From Candidatus Copromonas faecavium (nom. illeg.) (GTDB taxonomy: Bacteria; Bacillota; Clostridia; Lachnospirales; Lachnospiraceae), in NCBI GenBank assembly GCA_018712915.1, contig DVGC01000064.1, forward strand, positions 1 through 64,000: a DNA stretch of 64,000 nt, read 5' to 3'. Shown here piece by piece: positions 16,813 to 24,874 of the stretch; position 1 is the stretch's first letter; each line of letters opens with the position of its first letter. The position numbers were made by a program, and so were the translations under genes. Below the pieces are notes generated by a model. It ran no database searches. It saw only the letters and a program-made list of their open reading frames with translations, and was not told the DNA's origin.

Positions 16813-17586
16813 ATGAAAGTTGTTATTCTTGCAGGCGGATTCGGTACAAGAATCAGTGAGGAGAGCCATTTGAAGCCAAAGCCCATGATTGAAATCGGGG
16901 AACGGCCGATTTTGTGGCACATTATGAAATATTATTCCCAGTTCGGGTACAATGAGTTTATCATCTGCCTGGGGTACAAGCAGTATGTGGTGAAGGAATT
17001 CTTTGCGGATTACTTCCTCCATACGTCGGATGTAACCTTTGACTTGAGCAACAATACCATGAAGGTGCACAACAACCATGCGGAACCATGGAAAGTAACG
17101 CTCATTGATACGGGCTTAAACACCATGACCGGAGGACGGGTGAAACGGATTCGGCCTTATGTGGGGGACGAGCCGTTTATGCTGACCTACGGGGACGGGG
17201 TGTCCAATGTGGATTTGAAGGCTCTGGAAGCATTTCATAAGAGCCACGGAAAAATCGCTACGATTACGGCAGTCAACATCGGACAGCGGTTTGGTGTGCT
17301 GGATTTGGATGAAGCCGGACAGATTCTGGCGTTCCGGGAAAAGGATGATGACGACGGAAGCCTGATCAACGGAGGCTTTATGGTACTGAACCCCGGTGTG
17401 TTTGATTACATCGAAGGGGATGCTACGGTCTTTGAGCAGGGCCCCTTAAGAAATCTGGCAAAGGACGGTCAGCTGATGGCGTTCCGTCATGAAGGCTTCT
17501 GGAAGTGTATGGATACCCAGAGGGAGAAGCAGCAGCTGGAGGCCATGTGGCAGTCCGGAAAGGCGCCCTGGAAGATTTGGGAGTAA
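16813..17586 (+). CDS. rfbF: Glucose-1-phosphate cytidylyltransferase
   Basis: 257 residues, the family length. The nucleotide-binding motif MKVVILAGGFGTRISEESHL and LKPKPMIEIGERPILWHIM are diagnostic; YGDGVSNVD supplies the metal-binding aspartate and GFWKCMDTQREK ends the active site. It makes CDP-glucose from CTP and glucose 1-phosphate, the first step to CDP-3,6-dideoxyhexoses. It is followed directly by rfbG and rfbH homologues. Confidence 0.95.
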   Translation: MKVVILAGGFGTRISEESHLKPKPMIEIGERPILWHIMKYYSQFGYNEFIICLGYKQYVVKEFFADYFLHTSDVTFDLSNNTMKVHNNHAEPWKVTLIDTGLNTMTGGRVKRIRPYVGDEPFMLTYGDGVSNVDLKALEAFHKSHGKIATITAVNIGQRFGVLDLDEAGQILAFREKDDDDGSLINGGFMVLNPGVFDYIEGDATVFEQGPLRNLAKDGQLMAFRHEGFWKCMDTQREKQQLEAMWQSGKAPWKIWE

Positions 17587-17622
17587 CATCCGGCAATAGG
17601 AAGGAAATACCGGAGGAAGGAT

Positions 17623-18696
17623 ATGCAGAAACATTTATTGGAGTTTTACCGGGGAAAGCGGGTGCTGGTAACAGGCCATACCGGTTTTAAAGGCAGCTGG
17701 CTTTCCAGGATTTTAGTGAATGCGGGGGCTCAGGTCACGGGCTTTTCCCTTAAGCCGCCCACCGATCCGGCCCTGTTTTCCATGGCGGGTCTTGAGGGAC
17801 GGATGGAATCGATCATCGGAGACGTACGGAATCTGGAACAGGTCAGAGAGGCCTTTGAGAAGGCTCAGCCGGAGCTGGTGTTTCATTTGGCTGCTCAGCC
17901 CATTGTCCGGGATTCCTACCGGGATCCGGTATATACGTATGAAACCAATGTCATGGGAACGGTGCATGTACTGGAATGCTCCAGGCTGTTTCCATGTGTC
18001 CGTTCCGTTTTAAACGTGACTACGGACAAGGTTTATGAAAATATGGAGTGGGAGTACGGATACCGGGAAAACGACCGGCTGGACGGCTATGATCCGTATT
18101 CCAACAGCAAATCCTGCTCGGAACTGGTGACGCACAGCTATAAAAAATCCTTTTTTCATGATGGACGGTGCGCCGTCTCCACCTGCCGGGCCGGAAATGT
18201 CATCGGCGGCGGAGACTTCGCCAATGACCGGATTGTGCCTGACTGTGTCCGGGCGGCGGTAAAAGGGGAACCGGTGACCGTAAGGAATCCCTATTCCACC
18301 AGGCCTTACCAGCATGTGCTGGAACCGCTTCTGGCGTATCTGATGGTGGCCAGGGCCCAGTATGAGGATCTGTCTTTTTCCGGCTACTATAATGTGGGGC
18401 CGGATGATAAGGACTGCATTACCACAGGAGAACTGGTGGACCTGTTCTGTGAGGCCTGGGGAGACGGCATGTCCTGGGTCAATAAGAGCGACGGCGGTCC
18501 TCATGAGGCTAATTTTTTAAAGCTGGATTGTTCCAAAATCAAAAACGTGTTTGGATGGCGTCCGGCCTGGGGCGTGAAAGAGGCCGTGGAACGCTCTGTG
18601 ATATGGTATAAGGAATGGGCCGGAGGCGGCGACGTAACGGCAGTTATGGATGAACAGATCCGGCAGATGTTTTTTGGAGGAGAAAATCATGTTTGA
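17623..18696 (+). CDS. rfbG: CDP-glucose 4,6-dehydratase
   Basis: 357 residues; short-chain dehydrogenase fold. The NAD site is GKRVLVTGHTGFKGSWL, the catalytic tyrosine-lysine region is YDPYSNSKSCSELV and the TTDKVYEN motif is typical of the CDP-glucose dehydratases. It converts CDP-D-glucose to CDP-4-keto-6-deoxy-D-glucose. It overlaps rfbH by 8 bases and follows rfbF by 36 bases, which fits one pathway. Confidence 0.94.
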   Translation: MQKHLLEFYRGKRVLVTGHTGFKGSWLSRILVNAGAQVTGFSLKPPTDPALFSMAGLEGRMESIIGDVRNLEQVREAFEKAQPELVFHLAAQPIVRDSYRDPVYTYETNVMGTVHVLECSRLFPCVRSVLNVTTDKVYENMEWEYGYRENDRLDGYDPYSNSKSCSELVTHSYKKSFFHDGRCAVSTCRAGNVIGGGDFANDRIVPDCVRAAVKGEPVTVRNPYSTRPYQHVLEPLLAYLMVARAQYEDLSFSGYYNVGPDDKDCITTGELVDLFCEAWGDGMSWVNKSDGGPHEANFLKLDCSKIKNVFGWRPAWGVKEAVERSVIWYKEWAGGGDVTAVMDEQIRQMFFGGENHV

Positions 18697-20029
18697 ACAT
18701 AAAACTGAGGCCCAGGCAAGGGAAGAGATCCTTTCTTTGGTGGCCGAATATGCCAGAACGTATCATAATCAGGAAAAAGAATTTCATGAAGGCGACCGGA
18801 TTCCCTATGCGTCCCGGGTTTATGACCAGGCGGAGATGGTGAATCTGGTGGACAGCGCCCTGGAATTCTGGCTGACTTCCGGACGGTATACAGAAGAATT
18901 TGAAAAGAAACTGGCGGATTATCTGAAGGTCAGATACTGTTCGCTGGTAAACTCCGGTTCCTCGGCCAATCTGATTGCCTTTATGGCTCTGACCTCCCCT
19001 CTTCTGGGAGAGCGGAGAATCAAGAGGGGGGATGAGGTCATTACAGTGGCAGCCGGATTCCCGACTACTGTAACCCCGGCCATTCAGTACGGCGCCGTTC
19101 CGGTATTTGTGGATGTGACCATTCCCCAGTATAATATTGACGTGACAAAATTAGAGGCGGCCTTTTCGGAAAAGACAAAGGCGGTTATGCTGGCCCATAC
19201 GCTGGGAAATCCCTTTGACTTAAAGACGGTGAAGGAATTTTGCGATCGCCATGGCCTCTGGCTGGTGGAGGACAACTGCGATGCGCTGGGTACCACCTAT
19301 GAGCTCAATGGCGAGGTGAAATTTACGGGGACCATCGGCGATATCGGTACATCCAGCTTCTATCCGCCTCATCATATGACCATGGGTGAGGGCGGAGCCG
19401 TTTATACGGACAATCCGCTGTTAAATAAGATCATCCGTTCCTTCCGCGACTGGGGAAGGGACTGTGTCTGCCCGTCTGGCCATGATAATGTCTGCGGACA
19501 CCGGTTTGACCGGCAGTACGGAGAACTGCCTCTGGGCTATGATCATAAATACGTGTATTCTCATTTTGGATATAATCTGAAGGCCACCGACATGCAGGCG
19601 GCCATTGGCTGTGCTCAGCTGGATAAGTTTCCCTCCTTTGTGGAAAAGAGGCGCCATAATTTTGAACGCCTGTGGAAAAACCTGGAGGATACGGCGGATC
19701 AGCTGATTCTTCCGGTGGCGGCAGAGCACTCCAATCCCAGCTGGTTCGGCTTTCTCATTACCTGCCGGGAGGGCGTGGACAGGAACTGCCTGGTTCAGTA
19801 CATTGAGAGCAAGGGCATCCAGACCAGGATGCTGTTTGCAGGAAACCTGACCAAGCATCCCTGCTTTGATGAGATGCGTAAGGAAGGAAAGGGCTACCGG
19901 ATTGTGGGCGGCCTTGAGGAGACGGACCGGATTATGGCAGATACCTTCTGGGTGGGCGTTTATCCGGGCATGACCGATGAAAAAATCGATTATATGGCGA
20001 AGATCATAAAAGAAGGGCTGTCCCGGTAG
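18689..20029 (+). CDS. rfbH: CDP-4-keto-6-deoxy-D-glucose 3-dehydrase (E1)
   Basis: 446 residues from the ATG preceded by GGAGG at 18676-18680. It has the DegT/aminotransferase fold, but the usual pyridoxal lysine is replaced by histidine in SFYPPHHMTMGEGG, as in the E1 dehydrases that use PMP and a [2Fe-2S] cluster. Cysteines follow the C-X-C-X7-C pattern (RDCVCPSGHDNVCGHRF) with a further cysteine upstream in EDNCDALG, close to the reported C-X57-C-X-C-X7-C of the Yersinia enzyme (here the gap is 61). The product leads to CDP-3,6-dideoxyhexose. The E3 reductase partner and the final ketoreductase or epimerase are not in this window. Confidence 0.93.
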   Translation: MFEHKTEAQAREEILSLVAEYARTYHNQEKEFHEGDRIPYASRVYDQAEMVNLVDSALEFWLTSGRYTEEFEKKLADYLKVRYCSLVNSGSSANLIAFMALTSPLLGERRIKRGDEVITVAAGFPTTVTPAIQYGAVPVFVDVTIPQYNIDVTKLEAAFSEKTKAVMLAHTLGNPFDLKTVKEFCDRHGLWLVEDNCDALGTTYELNGEVKFTGTIGDIGTSSFYPPHHMTMGEGGAVYTDNPLLNKIIRSFRDWGRDCVCPSGHDNVCGHRFDRQYGELPLGYDHKYVYSHFGYNLKATDMQAAIGCAQLDKFPSFVEKRRHNFERLWKNLEDTADQLILPVAAEHSNPSWFGFLITCREGVDRNCLVQYIESKGIQTRMLFAGNLTKHPCFDEMRKEGKGYRIVGGLEETDRIMADTFWVGVYPGMTDEKIDYMAKIIKEGLSR

Positions 20030-20196
20030 AAGATACCGGGCAGACCATGCCGGATAGAGAGAATGCTTTTTTATCCATGCGGATGCTGCTTATCCGCATG
20101 AATCATGCAGGTCAGGACGCCTTCGGCCGATTCGGCATGGAGAGGAAGCATCCGGCAGGGCTGAGCCGGCGGAAAACAGATGTGGAGGAAGAAAAG

Positions 20197-21042
20197 ATGG
20201 CACAGGCATCTTTTGACTTAACCAGGGTGCATCAGGCGAATCTGAGTATGTTAAAGGAAATCGATCGGATTTGCCGGAAATATAAAATCAAATATGCGCT
20301 GGACTCCGGGACGCTTCTGGGAGCGGTGCGCCATGGCGGTTTTATTCCGTGGGACGATGATGCGGATGTGATGATGACGCGCAGCAACTATGAAAAGTTC
20401 GCCAAGGTGGCAAGGAGAGAGCTGCCGGAGGGGATGTCCTTTGTGGAGCCCAATGAGTATCATGGGGGAAAAGCGTTTTATGACTTTGTCTCCCGGGTCA
20501 CTTACGATAAGAGCCAGAAATTTGAAGAATCAGAGAAGATGGCTTTTTATGACGATAAGATCAGCCGGCTTTGCGTGGACATTTTTGTGGCGGACGCTTT
20601 GCCTGCCGGGAAATGGGCAAAGAAGGTGACAAAGCTTCTTCACTGCATCGTTTACGGTCTGGCTTTGGGACATCGCTACCGTCTGTCTCTTTCGGATTAC
20701 CAGGGTATCATGAAACTGTTTGTTTTTGTCCTTTCCTCTGTGGGCAGGCTGATTCCATTTCCGGTGACGTACCGGCTCTGGCGCGCCCTATGTCTGAAGG
20801 ACCGGAAAAAACAGTATCCTCTTTATTTTTACAGCGGTTATGCGCCGGATTATTTTTATGTGGAAATGGAAAAGGCCTGGGATGACGAAGTGGAGGAAAT
20901 GAAATTTGAGGATACGAAATTTTATGTTCCCTCCGGCTGGAAACAGTGCCTGACCCAGTTATACGGCGATTATATGAAACTGCCGCCCAAGGAGAAGCAG
21001 ATTCCGGAGCATTCTGACATGGAGATTAAGATATATGGGTAA
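20197..21042 (+). CDS. LicD-family phosphotransferase
   Basis: 281 residues from the ATG with GGAGGA at 20184-20189; an in-frame start at 20047 would add an unrelated tail with no ribosome binding site. The motif LDSGTLLGAVRHGGFIPWDD with DDADVMM is the LicD/nucleotidyltransferase-fold core. LicD members put phosphocholine, or other phospho-alcohols, on teichoic acids, lipoglycans or polysaccharides from CDP-linked donors. No licA/licC gene is near, so the group transferred is unknown. Its last 8 bases overlap the next gene. Confidence 0.85.
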   Translation: MAQASFDLTRVHQANLSMLKEIDRICRKYKIKYALDSGTLLGAVRHGGFIPWDDDADVMMTRSNYEKFAKVARRELPEGMSFVEPNEYHGGKAFYDFVSRVTYDKSQKFEESEKMAFYDDKISRLCVDIFVADALPAGKWAKKVTKLLHCIVYGLALGHRYRLSLSDYQGIMKLFVFVLSSVGRLIPFPVTYRLWRALCLKDRKKQYPLYFYSGYAPDYFYVEMEKAWDDEVEEMKFEDTKFYVPSGWKQCLTQLYGDYMKLPPKEKQIPEHSDMEIKIYG

Positions 21043-22024
21043 ATTGCTTTCAGTGGTGGTTTCCGTATACAACGAAGAACCGGGACTGCGGGAATTTTAC
21101 CAGGAGACGAAAAAGGTGCTGGAGGAGCTTCCGGCACCCTGGGAGCATGAACTGCTTTTTGTCAATGATGGCAGCAGGGATGGTTCTCTTTCAATTTTAA
21201 GGGAGCTGGCGGCGGCTGATTCCCATGTTCGGCTCATCAATTTTTCCCGTAATTTTGGCCATGAGGCTGCCATGATTGCGGGAATTGATTATGCAGCCGG
21301 GGACGGGATTGTCTGCATGGACGCGGATCTGCAGCATCCGCCGGAATGCATCCCACGGATTCTTGAAAAATTTGACCAGGGATTTCAGGTCATTACCATG
21401 GTGCGGACCAAAAACCGGACCGCCGGATTGGTGAAAAATGTGACTTCTGCGGCTTTTTACCGCCTGATTAACTGCCTGTCTGATGTGAAGTTTGAGGCCA
21501 ACGCCTCGGACTTTTTTGCCGTCAGCCGTCAGGCTGCGGATGTGCTGCGGAGGAATTACCGGGAAAAGGTCCGTTTTTTGCGGGGATACGTGCAGAGCAT
21601 CGGCTTTCAGCGGGCGACGCTGGAATATGAGGCCAGGCCCAGGATTGCGGGAGAGAGCAAGTACAGCATCCGGAGCCTGTTTAAATTTTCCATCAATACC
21701 ATCCTCTGCTTTTCCGATTTGCCTTTGAAGCTGGGAATTTATTCCGGCATCGCGGTGGCCCTGTTTGGAATCGCCATGGCGGTTTATACCATTTATACAT
21801 GGGCCGAGTATGGAACACCCAGCGGCTATGCTACCATTGTGGTGCTGCTGTCCTTTATGTTTGCCATGCTGTTTATCATCGTGGGAATCATAGGAGAATA
21901 CATTGCCATCCTGTTTGCTGAGCTGAAAGACAGGCCGGTCTACATTGTGGAAGATATGGAGAATTTTCCTTCCGGGACAGAACATGAGAAAAAAATGGAC
22001 GGGGACGATGCCCGGAATTCATAG
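21035..22024 (+). CDS. GT2 glycosyltransferase, polyprenyl-phosphate type (GtrB/ArnC-like)
   Basis: 329 residues. The GT-A domain starts LLSVVVSVYNEEPGLREFY, with the DxD-type FVNDGSRDGS and MDADLQHPPE, and ends near residue 220; two C-terminal transmembrane helices (about 226-248 and 262-288) follow, the form of dolichol/undecaprenyl-phosphate glucosyl- or aminoarabinosyl-transferases. It probably loads a sugar on the lipid carrier that the GT-C-like proteins of this locus then use outside. It overlaps LicD by 8 bases and is the last gene of the envelope operon. Confidence 0.9.
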   Translation: MGKLLSVVVSVYNEEPGLREFYQETKKVLEELPAPWEHELLFVNDGSRDGSLSILRELAAADSHVRLINFSRNFGHEAAMIAGIDYAAGDGIVCMDADLQHPPECIPRILEKFDQGFQVITMVRTKNRTAGLVKNVTSAAFYRLINCLSDVKFEANASDFFAVSRQAADVLRRNYREKVRFLRGYVQSIGFQRATLEYEARPRIAGESKYSIRSLFKFSINTILCFSDLPLKLGIYSGIAVALFGIAMAVYTIYTWAEYGTPSGYATIVVLLSFMFAMLFIIVGIIGEYIAILFAELKDRPVYIVEDMENFPSGTEHEKKMDGDDARNS

Positions 22025-22099
22025 TGGAAAAAGGTTACAAAATCTTGAAATTTTTATGACTTTTGGGCAAAAGGTATTCAAAAACCCGAAGGGATCGTA

Positions 22100-22105
22100 T
22101 ATAAT
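22100..22105 (+). promoter_or_regulatory. -10 box of the lipoprotein gene
   Basis: A perfect TATAAT lies 48 bases before the lipoprotein start, in the sequence CGTATATAATACGG. The matching -35 box is poor (TTCAAA, 22077-22082, 17-base spacing). It marks a new transcript after the envelope operon. Confidence 0.55.
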
Positions 22106-22152
22106 ACGGAAGTATGTGAAGCAGCAAGTGATTTCAAGGAGGATTTTCATTT

Positions 22153-22767
22153 ATGAAATTATGGAAGAAAATAGCGGTATTTTCTCTTATGACGCTGGCT
22201 CTTGGCGGATGTACCCAGAGCAGTATTACTACAGATGCGCCGGATGCCGTAGAGGGAGTAGACCCGGCAAAGTTAAATCAGGAGGAAGATGAGACGCTTC
22301 CCAGAGATCAGAACATTTTGATTGAGGATGAGACGGAGCCTCAGTCCATGTATGACTGGGAGCAGGTAACAGACGAGGCCAACGGCCTGTTTCTTGATAC
22401 GAAGATTTATCCTCTGGCAACAGGCTTCAGCTACACGGCCGATGAGGATGCGCTGACCATCAGCCTGAACTGGACGCTCCAGGATGGAACGACGGAAGCG
22501 GATGCCATGGATTACGCAGTGGAGCTGGTGAAGAAATTCAACGACATCATCGCAGTTCAGACAACGGATCTGGAAAGCTCCAGTGATGAATCCTTTGGCT
22601 CTTTATGGGATACCTTTGCATTAAATCTTCAGATTGCCACAGATGACGGAACGGTTCTTCTGGAACGGAATTATGCGGCAGGCGAGGATATCGACCTGGT
22701 GATGCCGGAGTATAACGAGGAAGGTCCGGAGCCGGTTGTGGAAGAGGACGTTCCGAAAAAGGAATAG
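22153..22767 (+). CDS. Secreted lipoprotein of unknown function
   Basis: 204 residues. The N-terminus is a lipoprotein signal with lipobox LGGC (Cys at about residue 20), so the protein is probably anchored on the outer face of the membrane. The mature protein is acidic (Asp/Glu-rich, ending PVVEEDVPKKE) with a central folded part (about 70-185) containing FSYTADEDALTISLNWTLQDG. No family was recognised. It has its own -10 box and is followed by a terminator hairpin. Confidence 0.75.
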   Translation: MKLWKKIAVFSLMTLALGGCTQSSITTDAPDAVEGVDPAKLNQEEDETLPRDQNILIEDETEPQSMYDWEQVTDEANGLFLDTKIYPLATGFSYTADEDALTISLNWTLQDGTTEADAMDYAVELVKKFNDIIAVQTTDLESSSDESFGSLWDTFALNLQIATDDGTVLLERNYAAGEDIDLVMPEYNEEGPEPVVEEDVPKKE

Positions 22768-22822
22768 GAGAACCGGAACGGAAGTTCGGTTCAGAAAAAG
22801 AAATATGTTCCGGCATGAGAAG

Positions 22823-22877
22823 AGAGCCGCTGCTCTCCGGATGATGACTCATCTGTACTGCAGCGGCTCTTTTTTTA
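22823..22877 (+). terminator. Intrinsic terminator after the lipoprotein gene
   Basis: AGAGCCGCTG (22823-22832) pairs with CAGCGGCTCT (22861-22870) and seven T follow. The loop is long (28 bases). It lies right after the end of the minus-strand amidotransferase-type gene and probably separates the two transcripts. Confidence 0.85.
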
Positions 22878-23585
22878 TTACTTTCTGCACTGGTTGACAA
22901 AATATTCGAACATCGGAAGGGAATCCACACAATTTGCCGGGTTGGTAACCGGACCGGTCATTCTCTCCGGATGCCACTGAACAGACCAGATCGGAAGAGA
23001 CTCATGCTCGACAGCTTCTACGATCTGATGGCCGTTGGAATCGGACCATGCGGTAGCAACGAGGCCGTCAGCCAGACGGTCAAGTGCCTGATGATGATAG
23101 CTGTTGATTTCCATGCTCTCTCCAAAGAGTTTTCCAAGGATGGAGTCTTTCTTGATGGTGCAGGGATGGCAGACGCCTTTGGCATGATCACCGCCCAGCT
23201 GATCCGGAATATCCTGATACAGGGTTCCTCCAAAATAAGTATTGAGAATCTGGATTCCGCGGCAGATGCCCCAAATGGGTTTCCTGCGCTCTGCAAAGGC
23301 CTTGATGAGCTTCATTTCCAGATCATCTCTCTGTTTGTCAGTAATCACAAAATCGTATTTCAGTTCCTGTCCGTAAAGAGCCGGATCCACATCCTTTCCG
23401 CCGCTTAACAGAAGGCCGTCAGCCAGATCGGCATAGGCCTCAGCACATTCGGTGCTGACGGCGAGAAGCGGAAGTCCGCCTGCGCGCAGAATGTTATCTG
23501 CGTAGTTCTGGTTCAGATTCCAGGTAGGTGTTCCGTTGGCAGCGGCTCCTGTGCCGCCGGTAATAAGAATCAGTGGCTGTTGCAT
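22878..23585 (-). CDS. Class-I glutamine-amidotransferase-type peptidase (PuuD/C26-like)
   Basis: 235 residues, starting at the ATG preceded by AAAGGAGATTATGAC; an in-frame upstream ATG lacks a ribosome binding site. The catalytic cysteine is in IWGICRGIQ (about residue 108), and the histidine-glutamate pair in VQWHPERM. DGLLLSGGKDVDPALYG is typical of gamma-glutamyl-gamma-aminobutyrate hydrolases and related C26 peptidases, which cut gamma-glutamyl bonds in small molecules. No putrescine-degradation genes are near, so the natural substrate is unknown. It is convergent with the lipoprotein gene. Confidence 0.88.
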   Translation of the reverse strand: MQQPLILITGGTGAAANGTPTWNLNQNYADNILRAGGLPLLAVSTECAEAYADLADGLLLSGGKDVDPALYGQELKYDFVITDKQRDDLEMKLIKAFAERRKPIWGICRGIQILNTYFGGTLYQDIPDQLGGDHAKGVCHPCTIKKDSILGKLFGESMEINSYHHQALDRLADGLVATAWSDSNGHQIVEAVEHESLPIWSVQWHPERMTGPVTNPANCVDSLPMFEYFVNQCRK

Positions 23586-23679
23586 GTCATAATCTCCTTT
23601 TCCTTTTATCATAATTAGGCAATTCTGAAACGGCAGCTTCCGTTCCGGATCATTGCATCTATTTCCGCAAGCAGTACTC

Positions 23680-23707
23680 CAGGCGGATATGTTTCTGTAT
23701 CCGCCTG
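23680..23707. repeat. Perfect 10-bp-stem hairpin between two minus-strand genes
   Basis: CAGGCGGATA (23680-23689) pairs exactly with TATCCGCCTG (23698-23707) around an 8-base loop. It sits between the phospholipase-C-family gene and the downstream hydrolase gene, both on the minus strand. No T-tract follows on either strand, so it is not a classical terminator; it may be an mRNA-processing or stability structure. Confidence 0.6.
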
Positions 23708-23778
23708 TTCTGCGTCCGGCTTATTTTAAGTGGTTTGTGCGGCTGCTCTGTGCGCAGTCCGCCGGGCAGCCTGTTCTG

Positions 23779-24759
23779 TCATCCAACATCCAGTCCGCTG
23801 TGGTAGGAATAGTTTCCCAGTTCGCCAAGAAGACGCTCGGCTGTCTGTTCCTGCAGCGATGCATCACAGGTAAAAAGTGCATTCAGATGATAATAAACAA
23901 GGTTGCATTTCTGAAGAGTCTGGCGGTACAAATCCAAAAATGAGGCATTGGAAGCAAGGCTCCTGTTCCAGGGATTTGTCCAGATCTCATGATCCAGATT
24001 CAGGGTTTTCCGTACCTGGGTAGGGGCAGCATCCGTTACCACTTTTTTTGAAGCAATGGGATTCCGGAAAAACATGGTCTCCATAATTTTAAGAAAATCG
24101 CGTTTCCGTCCTTCCGGATCCGAAAGAATCCGTCCTCCGAAGCGGATTGCGTAGATGGAACGGAAAACCATGCCATCCGTTACCTGAAAAATATTCCGTT
24201 CTGTGATTTTATAGTAGGTATCATTGATGCATTTGCTGAGAAAATGAGAAATAAATTGGATTTCCTGTCCGTTGAGACAGATGGTGGCCGCCTGATTAAA
24301 TTCCGACGGCTTTTTCTTTTTGAATTTTCTCAGCAGCAGAGCATCAATATCGTTTTCCAGCTCTGCATGCAATCCGTGAAATTTGGAGCTTTTTCCTTCG
24401 GTTTGATACTGGATTCTGCCGTATACGAAAGGATGGCAGATGGAATCGGCCGCATAATGGCAGATAAATCCGGCCAGATAGGAAAGAGCCTGCTCTCTCT
24501 GCTGCTTCGGCTTGATTTCACCGATGCGGGTTAAATAGTTTCTGAAAAAATCGTTTACATGGTATTCGTGCATATGAGAGCCAACATTCCGGTAGTCTCT
24601 GTGGCGGAGGATCGGAAGATTGTAAAAGAAAATGTCCGGTCCCTGAAGGCCCAGCTGATAAAGCCACCGGTACTTGGAAATTACATGCTTTAAATAGTTG
24701 TTGGGCAGATCGTTATAGGCTTTTACGCCAAACAGGTAGTGGGTAGTAAATCCTGGCAG
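23779..24759 (-). CDS. Zinc-dependent phospholipase-C-family protein
   Basis: 326 residues. Metal-ligand-like histidines are spread as in the PF00882-type zinc phospholipase fold: PGFTTHYLFG at the start, GLQGPDIFFYNL, and FICHYAADSICHPFVYGRI with HGLHAELENDID. There is no signal peptide, unlike secreted toxins, so it is probably cytoplasmic. The start is notable. The only strong ribosome binding site on the minus strand (AGGAGG, 24773-24768) overlaps the in-frame GTG, but is 8 bases from the CTG at 24759-24757; starting there gives MPGFTTHYLFG, which is how I recall relatives beginning. CTG is therefore preferred. Substrate unknown. Confidence 0.75.
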   Translation of the reverse strand: MPGFTTHYLFGVKAYNDLPNNYLKHVISKYRWLYQLGLQGPDIFFYNLPILRHRDYRNVGSHMHEYHVNDFFRNYLTRIGEIKPKQQREQALSYLAGFICHYAADSICHPFVYGRIQYQTEGKSSKFHGLHAELENDIDALLLRKFKKKKPSEFNQAATICLNGQEIQFISHFLSKCINDTYYKITERNIFQVTDGMVFRSIYAIRFGGRILSDPEGRKRDFLKIMETMFFRNPIASKKVVTDAAPTQVRKTLNLDHEIWTNPWNRSLASNASFLDLYRQTLQKCNLVYYHLNALFTCDASLQEQTAERLLGELGNYSYHSGLDVG

Positions 24760-24874
24760 AAATCCCACCTCCTTTTAAAAAGAAAAATAAATTCTATCCT
24801 CATCAGTATAGCATATCCGGCTTCAAATTGGAATAAGACATATTGAGAAAAATGGGATGAACGGGGAGAACAGG

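Noticed and set aside
22100-22880. Possible phase-variable (invertible) promoter or repeats around the lipoprotein gene
   Set aside because: No flanking inverted repeats were seen near the TATAAT box; the hairpin after the gene is a plain terminator.
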